DNA of 64,000 nt from an uncultured Phocaeicola sp. GTDB lineage: Bacteria; Bacteroidota; Bacteroidia; Bacteroidales; Bacteroidaceae. The stretch is taken from NCBI GenBank assembly GCA_948566455.1, contig CAOYQO010000001.1:124001-188000 (forward strand). The letters run 5' to 3'. Below the pieces are notes generated by a model that saw only the letters and a program-made list of their open reading frames with translations, did not search any database and had not been told where the DNA came from. This document shows positions 25,642-35,150 of this stretch, one piece after another; the first letter of the stretch is position 1; the number at the start of each line of letters is the position of its first letter. A program made the position numbers and the translations under genes.

Positions 25642-27718
25642 AATATCTTCGGGCAGCCTCCTTTTGCCGAGCTTGAGAGAAATTGCTGATTCGCTTCATA
25701 TAGCCGATGACGCGGGTCAGATAGTCCACGTTTTGGCTATGACATTCCGGACACTCTTTCAAGTATCTTTTGTCAATGTGGTTGCATTCGTTGCAAACCG
25801 TGTTAGGTATATTGAAAGTAAAGTAATTGCAGCCCTCAGTGGCGGCTACCCGAAGTAATTGTCTGTATTGCTCTTTGCTTAGATGTTCTTCCAAATTCAT
25901 ATGGAGTGCCGAACCACCCGTCAGATGCTCTATATACCTGTGTCCATGCATACGGAACTTATCAATGACGTTCAGCGACTCATCCTCTACAATGTAGAAA
26001 TAGCTGTTATAGCACTCGCGGAATGTCTGGAAACCGGCTTCTTTGTCCCATTTGGCATGTTTCACACCTACATTTTCAGCCGGTATCATTTCGCAGTTAA
26101 AGAGTATATCTTTCGTGCGGTATTTTTTATTGTATTTTTCAACTATTCCCAGAATTTCCTGTACAAAAGCTTCATATTTAGGATTATCGTTGATTTCAAT
26201 TCCCATGAATTGAGCGGCTTCCACCAGCCCGTTTACACCGATTGTCAGGTATTGGCGTCCCATATTGATGTATCCGGCATCGAACAAGGGGAGCATGCCT
26301 TTGCTTTGCAGGTTCTTTAAATTCTCATTATAGGCCAACTGTACTTTGTGTACTAGGTCTACTATCTCTTCAAGGAAGAAATGATAAAGCAATCCGGATT
26401 TTACAGCGTGCTGGATACAACGGTTCAGGTTGATAGTCAACACACTTTTTGAGCCGGTAGATACACCGCCAGCTCCCAAGGTATAGCTGAATCCATTATC
26501 CTGTATTTCATTGCGCAACCGGCAGCAACTACTCAGCGAGTCGGCGTTATCACTCATATAGGTAAAGAATGAGTGCCCTTCCGCATACATTTCAGCCGTG
26601 AAGTCACCGTATTCCTTATCCAATACATCTCCGTCTTTGGTCAGCAAAGCCATTGTCTCCACGGGGAAGGTCAGAACGGCTTTGGTACGTTCCTTATTGA
26701 ACCATTTCATAAAACGCTTTTGCAACCAGCTCAATGATTCCCAATGGGGAGCGTTTCCGTCAGGGAAGACGAAATGTTCGAAAAGACTACTGAAATAGTA
26801 CTGATCATAGTAAGCCACATTCCAGAATACTGCCTGGAAATTCCGGGCACCCGTAGGCTGATTGATGGAGTACACGATTTGCTCGAAACAATCAGTAATT
26901 ATTTTATCTATGGTCCTTTGTTTGGTGGAAAGGTCAGCGAGCTGTTCCGGATGTTTGTAGTAATCCTCTCCGAATTCTTTTTCTATGAAATAATTCATAT
27001 ACATCAGAAACTCTGGTGTGGCGCAGGCACCGCTGAGCATGCTCGATACGATGAATACCATATTGATAAATCCTCCGCAGAAAGACTTTAGATTGGTGGG
27101 GGCGGTGGAGTTACCTCCTATGGATGCGGTTCCGCTTATCAGCCACGGATACATGGTGATACTTGCACAATAATTGGCAAGGTTCGTTTCATCATTTTTG
27201 TAGATGAAGTGTTGGTTCAGTAATTCGATGTATCGGTCTGAAAGCTCTTTGCCATACATATCCTTCAAACGATCGGTCAGCAAACGGCGGTTCAGTCGGA
27301 TAAAGTTCGATTTGGGGAGTTCACCTATCAGAGTGGCTATGTTTTTATTCTCCACATTGGCATTAGCATCATACTTGCTACCGGTGGCGGGATTGGAGGC
27401 ATCACAATAATCCATCAGGAAACGGAGTTTATCACGTACCTCCCGGTCTTCCAGATGTTTTTGTCTGTACAACATGAATGCCTTGGCCACACTGTAATAA
27501 TGTTCGGCCATCAAGGCTACTTCTACCTGATTCTGAATATCTTCCACACTGGTTCCATCACTGATACTCACGCGGCTGAGTATATTGGTGATGACGTCTT
27601 GCGTGGCAAAACTACCTACCGATAAAAAGGCTTTACTAATTGCATTCTTGATCTTATCAAGTGAAAATGCTTCTTTCTTCCCATCTCTTTTGACGATGAA
27701 TGTCTCCGAATTGATCAT
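25625..27718 (-). CDS. nrdD: Anaerobic (class III) ribonucleoside-triphosphate reductase
   Basis: 697 residues. An N-terminal ATP-cone (FIVKRDGKKEAFSLDKIKNAI) precedes the ten-stranded barrel. The C-terminus holds the zinc site CNECNHIDKRYLKECPECHS and the glycyl-radical motif in RVIGYMKRIS. It makes deoxynucleotides from NTPs using formate under anoxia. Gene order nrdD-nrdG is standard. Unusually, a complete cobalamin riboswitch on the same strand lies 140 bp upstream, so B12 probably lowers nrdDG expression, sensible if a B12-dependent class II reductase is encoded elsewhere. Confidence 0.96.
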   Translation of the reverse strand: MINSETFIVKRDGKKEAFSLDKIKNAISKAFLSVGSFATQDVITNILSRVSISDGTSVEDIQNQVEVALMAEHYYSVAKAFMLYRQKHLEDREVRDKLRFLMDYCDASNPATGSKYDANANVENKNIATLIGELPKSNFIRLNRRLLTDRLKDMYGKELSDRYIELLNQHFIYKNDETNLANYCASITMYPWLISGTASIGGNSTAPTNLKSFCGGFINMVFIVSSMLSGACATPEFLMYMNYFIEKEFGEDYYKHPEQLADLSTKQRTIDKIITDCFEQIVYSINQPTGARNFQAVFWNVAYYDQYYFSSLFEHFVFPDGNAPHWESLSWLQKRFMKWFNKERTKAVLTFPVETMALLTKDGDVLDKEYGDFTAEMYAEGHSFFTYMSDNADSLSSCCRLRNEIQDNGFSYTLGAGGVSTGSKSVLTINLNRCIQHAVKSGLLYHFFLEEIVDLVHKVQLAYNENLKNLQSKGMLPLFDAGYINMGRQYLTIGVNGLVEAAQFMGIEINDNPKYEAFVQEILGIVEKYNKKYRTKDILFNCEMIPAENVGVKHAKWDKEAGFQTFRECYNSYFYIVEDESLNVIDKFRMHGHRYIEHLTGGSALHMNLEEHLSKEQYRQLLRVAATEGCNYFTFNIPNTVCNECNHIDKRYLKECPECHSQNVDYLTRVIGYMKRISNFSQARQKEAARRYYAEVH

Positions 27719-27765
27719 ACCTGTAATTTAAGATTTAACAAACTATTCTTTTTTGTTTAGCTGTG

Positions 27766-27773
27766 CAAACATA
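27766..27773 (-). promoter_or_regulatory. Possible second -7 box between riboswitch and nrdD
   Basis: TATGTTTG on the minus strand fits TAnnTTTG, 48 bp before the nrdD start and downstream of the aptamer. The -33 region is poor. If real, some nrdDG message escapes B12 control. Confidence 0.35.
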
Positions 27774-27857
27774 CGAGCATGCGAGAAGATAGAGTAATAA
27801 AATGAATCTTGAAGGATACGTTCTATTGCTTTTTCACCCGAAAGCCTGAATGTTTAT

Positions 27858-28058
27858 GGATGTCGGCAGGTCTTCTGACTTGTTTCCGTTGTGGCGCCTT
27901 CCCGGTCTTTGCAGGACCAGTGGCTAAAGAATGCCACAATCTTTTCTCCGATATTAATGGGGAGATGAAACTTACAGCTACGGGGATAGTCCCTGATTTT
28001 CACAGGATTCCCTTTTAATTCCGTTTCACGTTTGCAGTGATTCGGAAACCGTTATCGC
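27858..28058 (-). promoter_or_regulatory. Cobalamin (B12) riboswitch upstream of nrdDG
   Basis: Read on the minus strand, AAAAGGGAATcCTGTGAAAA, then CAGGGACTATCCCCGTAGCTGTAA-type core (forward 27972-28016) and the closing AAGTCAGAAGACCTGCCGA (forward about 27862-27881) are the conserved elements of the B12 aptamer. A perfect -7 box TAACTTTG (28069-28062) lies just before it. The downstream gene on this strand is nrdD. Confidence 0.92.
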
Positions 28059-28161
28059 TGACAAAGTTAGAAATAAAATCTATAATCCAACAGATGATAG
28101 GAAAAAATATTCCCGGCTTACATTTTTTGTTTTAAAAGATATGTTCAATGATAATTTCCAC

Positions 28162-28169
28162 TATCTTTG
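28162..28169 (+). promoter_or_regulatory. -7 box ahead of the rightward B12 riboswitch
   Basis: TATCTTTG, a perfect Bacteroides -7 match, a few bases upstream of the aptamer start. Confidence 0.6.
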
Positions 28170-28175
28170 CCCCGA

Positions 28176-28352
28176 ATTGGTTTCGGATGAACTATTCCAT
28201 CATTCGGATTAAAAGGGAATCGGGTGTAAATCCCGGACAGTCCCGCTGCTGTGAAGCTCCATAACTTTCTGATAAATACTTTAGCCACTGGCTGTGAATT
28301 AGAGGCCGGGAAGGAATCAGAAGGGGAGTCAGTCAGAAGACCTGCCATTCGT
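28176..28352 (+). promoter_or_regulatory. Cobalamin (B12) riboswitch upstream of the CWC-carboxylase genes
   Basis: Conserved aptamer elements in order: AAAAGGGAATCGGGTGTAAA (28211-28230), CCCGGACAGTCCCGC, the B12 box GCTGCTGTGAAGC (about 28245-28257), AGCCACTGGC, GGCCGGGAAGG and the closing GTCAGTCAGAAGACCTGCC (to about 28347). About 85 nt separate it from the first start codon. A TGTTTC/GAAACA pair in between could belong to the expression platform. Confidence 0.93.
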
Positions 28353-28435
28353 TAAAGGTTGTTTCTACTCGTGGGATTAGGGAAACAGTACGAAAATATA
28401 ATTGTTTTAATTTAATTAATGCGAAAGGGATGCCT

Positions 28436-28657
28436 ATGAAGAAGGTATGTCCGCGTTGTGGTGCGACCTTTGAGTGCATGCACGATCAGATTTTGTCATG
28501 CCATTGTATTACGGTAAGGCTAAATGAGCAGCAGCGTGCTTATTTGCAAGAGAATTATTCCGGCTGTTTATGTCATGATTGTCTGACGGGCATATGTGAT
28601 GTACCCCTTAGCGATAAACAGAAGAGCAATGATAAAGAAAGTATTGATTGCCAATAG
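28436..28657 (+). CDS. Cysteine-rich CWC-family small protein
   Basis: 73 residues with nine cysteines. The pattern CPRCGATFEC, SCHC and the closing GCLCHDCL is that of the Cys_rich_CWC family; two CxxC pairs suggest zinc or another metal. Function is unknown to me. The preferred start is ATG 28436, six bases after GAAAGGG; the ATG at 28430 abuts that sequence. It is the first gene after the B12 riboswitch, and it overlaps the biotin carboxylase start by 29 bp, so any B12 control passes through it. Confidence 0.75.
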   Translation: MKKVCPRCGATFECMHDQILSCHCITVRLNEQQRAYLQENYSGCLCHDCLTGICDVPLSDKQKSNDKESIDCQ

Positions 28658-30141
28658 AGGCGAAATTGCTGTACGTGTAATGCGTTCCTGCAAAGAGATG
28701 GGGATACGTACAGTTGCTGTCTATTCGGAAGTAGATCGCGCAGCGAGACACGTGATGTACGCTGATGAGGCCTGTTTGATAGGTCCGGCAGCTTCCAAAG
28801 ACAGCTATTTGAATATAGAAAATATAATCTGTGCTGCCCGCCAGCACGAAGCAGATGCCATTCACCCCGGATATGGCTTTTTATCTGAGAATGCTGATTT
28901 TGCTCGCCGCTGTAAGGAAGAGGGTATTATTTTTATCGGTCCTTCTGCCGAAACAATGGAAGCGATGGGAGATAAAATCTCGGCTCGTAAACACATGATT
29001 GCTGCCGGTGTACCGGTAGTTCCCGGTACGGAAGAGCCGTTGCAAAGTGCTGAAGAGGCTGTGGCGGTGTGTAATAGAATAGGGTATCCTGTGATGCTGA
29101 AAGCTTCTATGGGTGGAGGTGGAAAGGGTATGCGCCTGGATCCATAATGAAAGTGAAGTGGTTGAAGCTTATAATACGGCCCGTTCTGAGTCTATGTCTG
29201 CTTTTGGCGATGATACGGTATATCTGGAGAAGTTTGTGGAAGAACCGCACCATATCGAGTTTCAGGTATTGGGAGACAATCACGGCAATGTAATTCATTT
29301 ATTCGATCGTGAATGTTCCGTTCAACGCAGAAATCAGAAAATAGTAGAAGAAAGCCCGTCTCCTTTCCTGACTCCTGAACTTCGTAAGGAAATGGGAGAG
29401 AAAGCCGTGGCTGCTGCTAAAGCGGTAAATTATTCTGGTGCGGGTACTATTGAATTTTTGGTAGATAAATACCGCCATTTCTATTTTCTGGAAATGAATA
29501 CCCGTTTGCAAGTGGAACATCCTATTACAGAAGAAGTGGTGGGTGTAGATTTGGTAAAAGAGCAGATACGTGTTGCTGCCGGAGAAGTCTTGCATCTCAA
29601 ACAAGAAAACTTGTTCCAGCACGGGCATGCCATTGAATGTCGTATCTGTGCCGAAGATACGGAAAATAATTTCATGCCGTCTCCGGGAATTATTAAATTA
29701 CTAGCCGAACCGAATGGTATCGGAGTCCGTATTGACAGTTATGTCTATGAAGGATATGAAATTCCTATTTATTACGATCCGATGATCGGAAAACTGATTG
29801 TATGGGCTACTGACCGTCAGTATGCAATCGAACGTATGCGACGGGTATTGTACGAGTATAAAATCACCGGATTGAAGACCAATCTCAGTTATCTGAAACG
29901 TATTATGCATAATCCTGATTTTATGAAAGGAGAGTATAACACCCTGTTCATAGAAAAGAACTCACGTATGCTTCAACGCTCTAATGGTAATAATGAAGAA
30001 ATTGAGAATATTGCCATGATTGCTGCCTATATAGATTATCTGATGAACCTGGAAGAAAATTCTTCCACACAGTCGCCCGATGCACGTCCTATTAGCCGCT
30101 GGCGTGAATTTGGTTTGCAGAAGGGTGTTTTACGTATCTAA
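28629..30141 (+). pseudogene. Biotin carboxylase subunit of propionyl-CoA/acetyl-CoA carboxylase, frameshifted
   Basis: Together the two frames give a complete biotin carboxylase of about 503 residues. Frame one runs from ATG 28629 (MIKKVLIANRGEIAVRVMRS) through the ATP-grasp glycine loop KASMGGGGKGMR and then hits TAA at 29145-29147. From 29140 the second frame resumes without loss (IHNESEVVEAYNTAR) through EMNTRLQVEHPITEE to the end at 30141. One extra G in CTGGATCC (29138-29139) explains the shift. The enzyme would carboxylate the biotin on the carrier encoded next. Either the gene is inactive, or this is a sequencing error or slippage site; the rest of the coding sequence shows no decay, which favours a recent event or error. 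Confidence 0.85.
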
Positions 30142-30161
30142 AAAAACGGAGGAAGCTTATA

Positions 30162-30677
30162 ATGGAAATACATATTGGAGATCGCATAGCAGACGTGACG
30201 TTAGTCAGTAAAGAAGATAATAAAGTCCGGTTGAGTGTCGACGGCAAAATCTATGATGTGGATATTGCTATGGCAGAAAACGGGAGTTGTTCTATCCTGC
30301 ACGATGGAAATTCTTACAATGCCGGTATCATTCGTGGAGAAGGTGGAAAGAATTATGATGTGAATCTTTTCTATCGTACCTATCACGTGGATATCGTAGA
30401 TACACAGGTGAAATATCTGCGCATGAAAAAAGGTGGCGAGGAAAAACAAGACAACAGGATTATAGCCCCGATGCCGGGTAAGGTTGTGAAGATTCCCGTG
30501 CAGAAAGGCGATCGATTGTCAGCGGGAGAAATTGTAGTAGTGCTTGAAGCCATGAAGATGCAGAGTAACTATAAAGTGAGTTCGGACTGCGTAGTGAAAG
30601 AAATCATGGTGAAAGAGGGCGACTCGGTTGGTAGCAACCAGGTTTTAATGACATTGGATATTATAAATGAAGAATAA
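30162..30677 (+). CDS. Biotin carboxyl carrier protein of the carboxylase
   Basis: 171 residues. The first 90 are a beta-rich domain typical of propionyl-CoA/methylmalonyl-CoA carboxylase carriers; the last 80 form the biotinyl domain with APMPGKVVK and the biotin-accepting lysine in LEAMKMQS. It carries carboxyl groups from the biotin carboxylase to the carboxyltransferase. Spacing is 20 bp from the gene before and 2 bp to the one after, so the three are one operon. Confidence 0.92.
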   Translation: MEIHIGDRIADVTLVSKEDNKVRLSVDGKIYDVDIAMAENGSCSILHDGNSYNAGIIRGEGGKNYDVNLFYRTYHVDIVDTQVKYLRMKKGGEEKQDNRIIAPMPGKVVKIPVQKGDRLSAGEIVVVLEAMKMQSNYKVSSDCVVKEIMVKEGDSVGSNQVLMTLDIINEE

Positions 30678-30679
30678 GT

Positions 30680-32212
30680 ATGGAAAGAACAGATATATAT
30701 AATCAGTTTGAAGAACTTGATAAACGTGCTTCCCAAGGGGGAGGAATCGAAAAAAATGAAAAATTACATGCTGCCGGCCGGATGAGTGCACGCGAGCGCA
30801 TAGACGTATTGCTGGACAAAGGTACATTCTCCGAATTGGATAAATTTGTTACCCATCGTTGTACGAATTTCGGGATGGAGAAAAAGCAAATTCCTGGCGA
30901 CGGGATGGTAACCGGTTACGGTAAAATTGATGGTCGTCCGGTTTTTGTCTATGCTTATGATTTCACGGTGCATGGCGGTTCTTTGAGCGAGACGAATGCT
31001 GCAAAGATTGTGAAAGTACAGCAATTGGCTCTTAAAAACGGTGTTCCGGTTATTGCTTTGAATGATTCTGGAGGTGCCCGCATTCAGGAAGGAGTGGGTA
31101 GTCTGTCGGGCTATGCTTCTATCTTTTATCAGAATACGATTGCATCCGGAGTGATTCCGCAGATCTCTGCAATTTTAGGACCGTGTGCCGGTGGGGCTTG
31201 CTACTCTCCTGCGTTAACAGACTTCATTTTTATGGTGAAGGAGAAAAGTCATATGTTCATTACAGGACCGGATGTTGTGAAGACTGTTACTCATGAGGAA
31301 GTGGGTAAAGAAGAGTTGGGCGGTGCCTATACTCATAGCAGCAAAAGTGGAGTGACCCACTTCATGTGTAACACAGAAGAGGAAACGATGTTGGCCATCC
31401 GCGAATTATTAAGTTTCCTGCCTTCCAACAATATGGAAGATGCACCACTTATATCCTGTACCGATGACGTCCGCCGTCAGACGGAAGAACTTCAAACGGT
31501 TATTCCGGAAGATCCGAACGTGCCTTATGATATCAAGGATATTATAGAACCGGTTATGGATAATCAATATTTCTTTGAAGTAATGCCTCATTTTGCCAAG
31601 AACATAGTAGTCGGTTTCGCCCGTCTGAATGGTCGCTCGGTAGGTATTGTTGCCAATCAACCGGCTTATCTGGCAGGTGTACTGGATATCGATGCCTCTG
31701 ATAAGGCTGCACGTTTTATCCGTTTCTGCGATTGCTTCAATATTCCTTTGGTCACATTTGAAGACGTACCGGGATTCCTACCCGGAGTTACCCAGGAGCA
31801 TAATGGTATCATTCGTCACGGTGCGAAGATTGTATATGCTTATGCCGAAGCTACTGTTCCTAAAATCACGCTGATTACGCGTAAAGCTTATGGCGGTGCC
31901 TATATTGTGATGTCCAGCAAGCAGACTGGAGCAGATATCAATATGGCTTACCCACAAGCTGAAATAGCTGTGATGGGAGCTGCCGGAGCTGTGAATATAT
32001 TATATAAGAATAATACTCAAGAAGAAAAAAACGGACTTATAGAAGAATATGAATTTAAGTTCTCGAACCCGTACCGGGCTGCCGAGCGTGGTTTTATTGA
32101 TGAGATTATCATGCCTCGTGATACCCGGTATAAGCTGATTCAAGCGTTAGAAATGACGCATAACAAGAGTCAGAGCAACCCACCAAAAAAGCACGGCAAT
32201 ATGCCACTATGA
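30680..32212 (+). CDS. mmdA: Carboxyltransferase subunit (propionyl-CoA carboxylase beta / methylmalonyl-CoA decarboxylase alpha)
   Basis: 510 residues of the crotonase-type carboxyltransferase. Acyl-CoA and biotin oxyanion sites are seen in NDSGGARIQEGVGSLSGYASIF, LGPCAGGACYSP and ITRKAYGGAYIVMSSK. It moves CO2 between biotin and propionyl-CoA or methylmalonyl-CoA. No sodium-pumping membrane subunit is nearby, so a soluble carboxylase-type complex is more likely than the pump. In Bacteroides this step joins the succinate-to-propionate route, whose mutase needs B12; that gives sense to the riboswitch at the head of the operon, though not to its sign. Confidence 0.92.
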   Translation: MERTDIYNQFEELDKRASQGGGIEKNEKLHAAGRMSARERIDVLLDKGTFSELDKFVTHRCTNFGMEKKQIPGDGMVTGYGKIDGRPVFVYAYDFTVHGGSLSETNAAKIVKVQQLALKNGVPVIALNDSGGARIQEGVGSLSGYASIFYQNTIASGVIPQISAILGPCAGGACYSPALTDFIFMVKEKSHMFITGPDVVKTVTHEEVGKEELGGAYTHSSKSGVTHFMCNTEEETMLAIRELLSFLPSNNMEDAPLISCTDDVRRQTEELQTVIPEDPNVPYDIKDIIEPVMDNQYFFEVMPHFAKNIVVGFARLNGRSVGIVANQPAYLAGVLDIDASDKAARFIRFCDCFNIPLVTFEDVPGFLPGVTQEHNGIIRHGAKIVYAYAEATVPKITLITRKAYGGAYIVMSSKQTGADINMAYPQAEIAVMGAAGAVNILYKNNTQEEKNGLIEEYEFKFSNPYRAAERGFIDEIIMPRDTRYKLIQALEMTHNKSQSNPPKKHGNMPL

Positions 32213-32236
32213 TTTAGTTATGTTTCAATGTGTGCG

Positions 32237-32271
32237 TCTCCCCGTAGAAGTGATTTCTCCGGGGAGATTTT
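32237..32271 (+). terminator. Terminator of the carboxylase operon
   Basis: TCTCCCCG and CGGGGAGA arms, 15-nt loop, then TTTT. Confidence 0.75.
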
Positions 32272-32313
32272 AAACGAATTGTATTTATGATAAAATTATA
32301 TATGCTTTAAATT

Positions 32314-33999
32314 ATGGAACTATTGAAAAAACTTTTTGAAGGATATCCGGATCTTTGGGGTGGAGGAGTAGCTCATTCCGTTCTGATCCTTTCGCTTGTG
32401 ATAGCATTTGGTATCATGCTGGCAAAAATCAAAGTTGCAGGAGTTTCATTGGGTATCACGTGGATACTTTTTGTAGGTATCGTGTTCGGACATTTTAATA
32501 TGACCCTGAATGAACATTTGCTTCATTTTATGAAGGAATTCGGATTGATATTGTTTGTTTACTCCGTTGGTTTGCAGGTGGGACCCGGTTTTTTCTCTGC
32601 TTTCAAAAAGGGGGGACTTACTTTGAATCTGCTTGCCATGCTGGTTGTTTTTTTAGGAGTAGTCATTACTATAATATTGCATTTTGTTACAGGTACTCCT
32701 ATCACTACCATGGTCGGCATTCTTTCCGGTGCAGTGACCAATACACCTGGTCTTGGAGCTGCCCAACAGGCAAACAGTGATCTGAATGGTATAGATGCAC
32801 CTGAGATAGCATTGGGATATGCGGTTGCTTATCCGCTGGGTGTAGTCGGTATAATCTTGTCTTTAATAGCTCTGAAATATATCTTACGTATCAATACTAA
32901 GACAGAAGAGGCGGAAGCTGAACGTGGTTTGGGACATATACAGGAACTCACAGTGCGTCCTATTTCGTTTGAAATTCGTAATGAAGCTATCGATGGGAAA
33001 AAGATAAAAGATATACGTCCGTTGATGAATCGCGATTTTGTGATTTCGCGCGTGCAGTATAATGACGGACAAAAAATAGAGTTGGTAAATTCTGATACGA
33101 TATTGCATCTGCATGATAAAATCCTGGTTATCTCTACTCCTAAAGATATTGAAGCAATTAGTGTTTTCTTCGGTAAGCAGATTGATATGCAATGGGAACA
33201 GTTAGACAAAAAACTGATTTCCCGTCGTATTCTGATAACAAAACCGGAACTGAATGGAAAGATGCTTTCCCAGTTGAAGATACGTAATAATTTCGGAGCC
33301 AGTATCACACGCGTGAATCGTTCGGGAGTGGATCTGGTTGCTGCACCGCAATTGCAATTGCAGATGGGGGACCGTGTCACTATTGTGGGTAGCGAGTTGG
33401 CAGTCAGTCATGCAGAAAAAGTACTGGGAAATTCAATGAAACGTTTGGATCATCCCAATCTGATTCCTATATTCTTGGGCATAGCATTGGGATGCATCCT
33501 GGGTAGTACACCTTTCGTATTTCCGGGTATTCCACAGCCTGTAAAGTTAGGATTGGCGGGTGGACCTCTTATTGTTTCCATTCTGATCAGCCGCTTCGGT
33601 CCTCAGTATAAAATGATTACTTATACTACCATGAGTGCCAACCTGATGCTGCGTGAGATCGGAATATCCCTTTTCCTGGCTTGTGTAGGGTTGGGGGCCG
33701 GTAAAGGATTTGTAGAGACAGTGATTTATGACGGTGGTTATGTCTGGGTAGGTTATGGTGTGATTATCACGATTGTTCCATTGCTGATAGCGGGCCTCGT
33801 CGGACGATATATATTTAAGTTGAACTATTACACATTGATCGGAGTATTGGGTGGTTCAACCACGAATCCGCCCGCGCTGGCGTATTCCAATGATCTGACC
33901 TTGTGTGATGCTCCTGCGGTGGGATATGCCACTGTTTATCCGCTCACCATGTTTTTACGTGTGCTTACTGCACAGATACTGATACTTGCGTTAGCTTAA
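32314..33999 (+). CDS. AspT/YidE-family transporter with two TrkA-C domains
   Basis: 561 residues. Two blocks of transmembrane helices (about 1-190 and 385-560) flank a soluble centre with two TrkA_C-type regulatory domains (about 205-370). Repeated motifs GAVTNTPGLGAAQQ and GGSTTNPPALAY in equivalent positions show the inverted repeat of the aspartate:alanine exchanger (AspT, AAEx) family. Members exchange dicarboxylates or amino acids; the substrate here is unknown. Given the neighbouring succinate-propionate enzymes a dicarboxylate such as succinate is a reasonable guess. Own terminator follows. Confidence 0.88.
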   Translation: MELLKKLFEGYPDLWGGGVAHSVLILSLVIAFGIMLAKIKVAGVSLGITWILFVGIVFGHFNMTLNEHLLHFMKEFGLILFVYSVGLQVGPGFFSAFKKGGLTLNLLAMLVVFLGVVITIILHFVTGTPITTMVGILSGAVTNTPGLGAAQQANSDLNGIDAPEIALGYAVAYPLGVVGIILSLIALKYILRINTKTEEAEAERGLGHIQELTVRPISFEIRNEAIDGKKIKDIRPLMNRDFVISRVQYNDGQKIELVNSDTILHLHDKILVISTPKDIEAISVFFGKQIDMQWEQLDKKLISRRILITKPELNGKMLSQLKIRNNFGASITRVNRSGVDLVAAPQLQLQMGDRVTIVGSELAVSHAEKVLGNSMKRLDHPNLIPIFLGIALGCILGSTPFVFPGIPQPVKLGLAGGPLIVSILISRFGPQYKMITYTTMSANLMLREIGISLFLACVGLGAGKGFVETVIYDGGYVWVGYGVIITIVPLLIAGLVGRYIFKLNYYTLIGVLGGSTTNPPALAYSNDLTLCDAPAVGYATVYPLTMFLRVLTAQILILALA

Positions 34000-34048
34000 T
34001 TTCTAAACTTTAATTGAATCAAACATTTTCTCTTTTAGCTTGTTCTTT

Positions 34049-34084
34049 ACTCCCCGTAAGATTATCTTTGCGGGGAGTTTTTTA
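34049..34084 (+). terminator. Terminator after the AspT-like gene
   Basis: ACTCCCCG and CGGGGAGT arms followed by T5. Confidence 0.85.
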
Positions 34085-34110
34085 TGTGAAAGAAAAATGT
34101 AGTAACCAAG

Positions 34111-34983
34111 ATGTATACAAATAAAGTAAAGAAAATAGCAGCGGTTCATGACCTTTCAGGTATGGGACGCGTATCTCTTACAGTGGTAATTCCTATTTTG
34201 TCTTCGATGGGCTTTCAGGTTTGTCCTTTACCTACGGCTGTCCTTTCCAGTCATACACAATATCCGGAGTTTTCCATTCTCGACTTGACGGATGAAATGC
34301 CCAGGATCATTGCTGAATGGAAAAAGCTGGATATACAGTTTGATGCTTTTTATACAGGTTATTTAGGCTCTCCCCGACAGATACAGATCGTTTCGGATTT
34401 TATAGATGATTTCCGCCAACCGGACGGTTTGGTAGTGGTTGACCCGGTATTGGGAGATAACGGTCGGCTATATACTAATTTTGATGAATCGATGATTCGG
34501 GAGATGCGTCATCTGGCAGCAAAAGCCGATGTGATAACCCCGAATCTGACCGAACTTTTTTATCTGATGGATAAACCTTATAAAGCGGATAATACGGATG
34601 AAGAACTGAAATCCTATCTTCGGCTTTTGTCCGATGCCGGACCTCAGGTAGTTATTATTACAAGCGTCCCTGTCCATGGAGAAAGCCATAAGACTTCGGT
34701 ATATGCCTACAATCGGGTAGGAGATCGTTATTGGAAAATAACCTGTCCCTATCTTCCTGCCCACTATCCGGGAACGGGGGATACCTTTACGAGCGTCATC
34801 ACCGGAGCCTTATTGCAAGGTGACAGCCTTCCTATTGCCCTGGACCGTGCCACGCAATTTATCCTTCAGGGTATCCGTGCCACTTTTGGCTATGAGTACG
34901 ATAACCGGGAGGGAATTCTGCTTGAAAAGGTACTGCACAATCTGGATATGCCTATCCAGAGCGCCAGTTATGAGTTAATTTAA
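34111..34983 (+). CDS. pdxY: Pyridoxamine/pyridoxal kinase (PdxY/PdxK-like)
   Basis: 290 residues of the ribokinase-type fold. N-terminal HDLSGMGRVSLTVVIP binds the pyridoxal substrate, VVDPVLGDNG and TPNLTEL line the ATP site, and GTGDTFTSVITG holds the catalytic Asp and anion hole near residue 225. It phosphorylates B6 vitamers for PLP salvage. Standalone gene. PLP-dependent thiamine-type or hydroxymethylpyrimidine kinases are alternatives, but the motif order favours pyridoxamine kinase. Confidence 0.87.
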   Translation: MYTNKVKKIAAVHDLSGMGRVSLTVVIPILSSMGFQVCPLPTAVLSSHTQYPEFSILDLTDEMPRIIAEWKKLDIQFDAFYTGYLGSPRQIQIVSDFIDDFRQPDGLVVVDPVLGDNGRLYTNFDESMIREMRHLAAKADVITPNLTELFYLMDKPYKADNTDEELKSYLRLLSDAGPQVVIITSVPVHGESHKTSVYAYNRVGDRYWKITCPYLPAHYPGTGDTFTSVITGALLQGDSLPIALDRATQFILQGIRATFGYEYDNREGILLEKVLHNLDMPIQSASYELI

Positions 34984-35150
34984 AATGGATAAGGGGCTGA
35001 ATCCGGTTTCGGAGCAAGCCCTTATGTAGTTATGTTATTTGTTTGGAAGTGAATCATTTTAATGAGATGGGGATTTCTGTCGGTTCTTTTGCATGAAAAA
35101 CGATCTTTAGACTATGAATATTCTTGTTTTTTTGTTAATTTTTCATATTA

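Noticed and set aside
29136..29143. GGATCC at the biotin carboxylase frameshift as a sign of cloning
   Set aside because: A six-base restriction site is expected several times per 64 kb; no vector-like sequence surrounds it.
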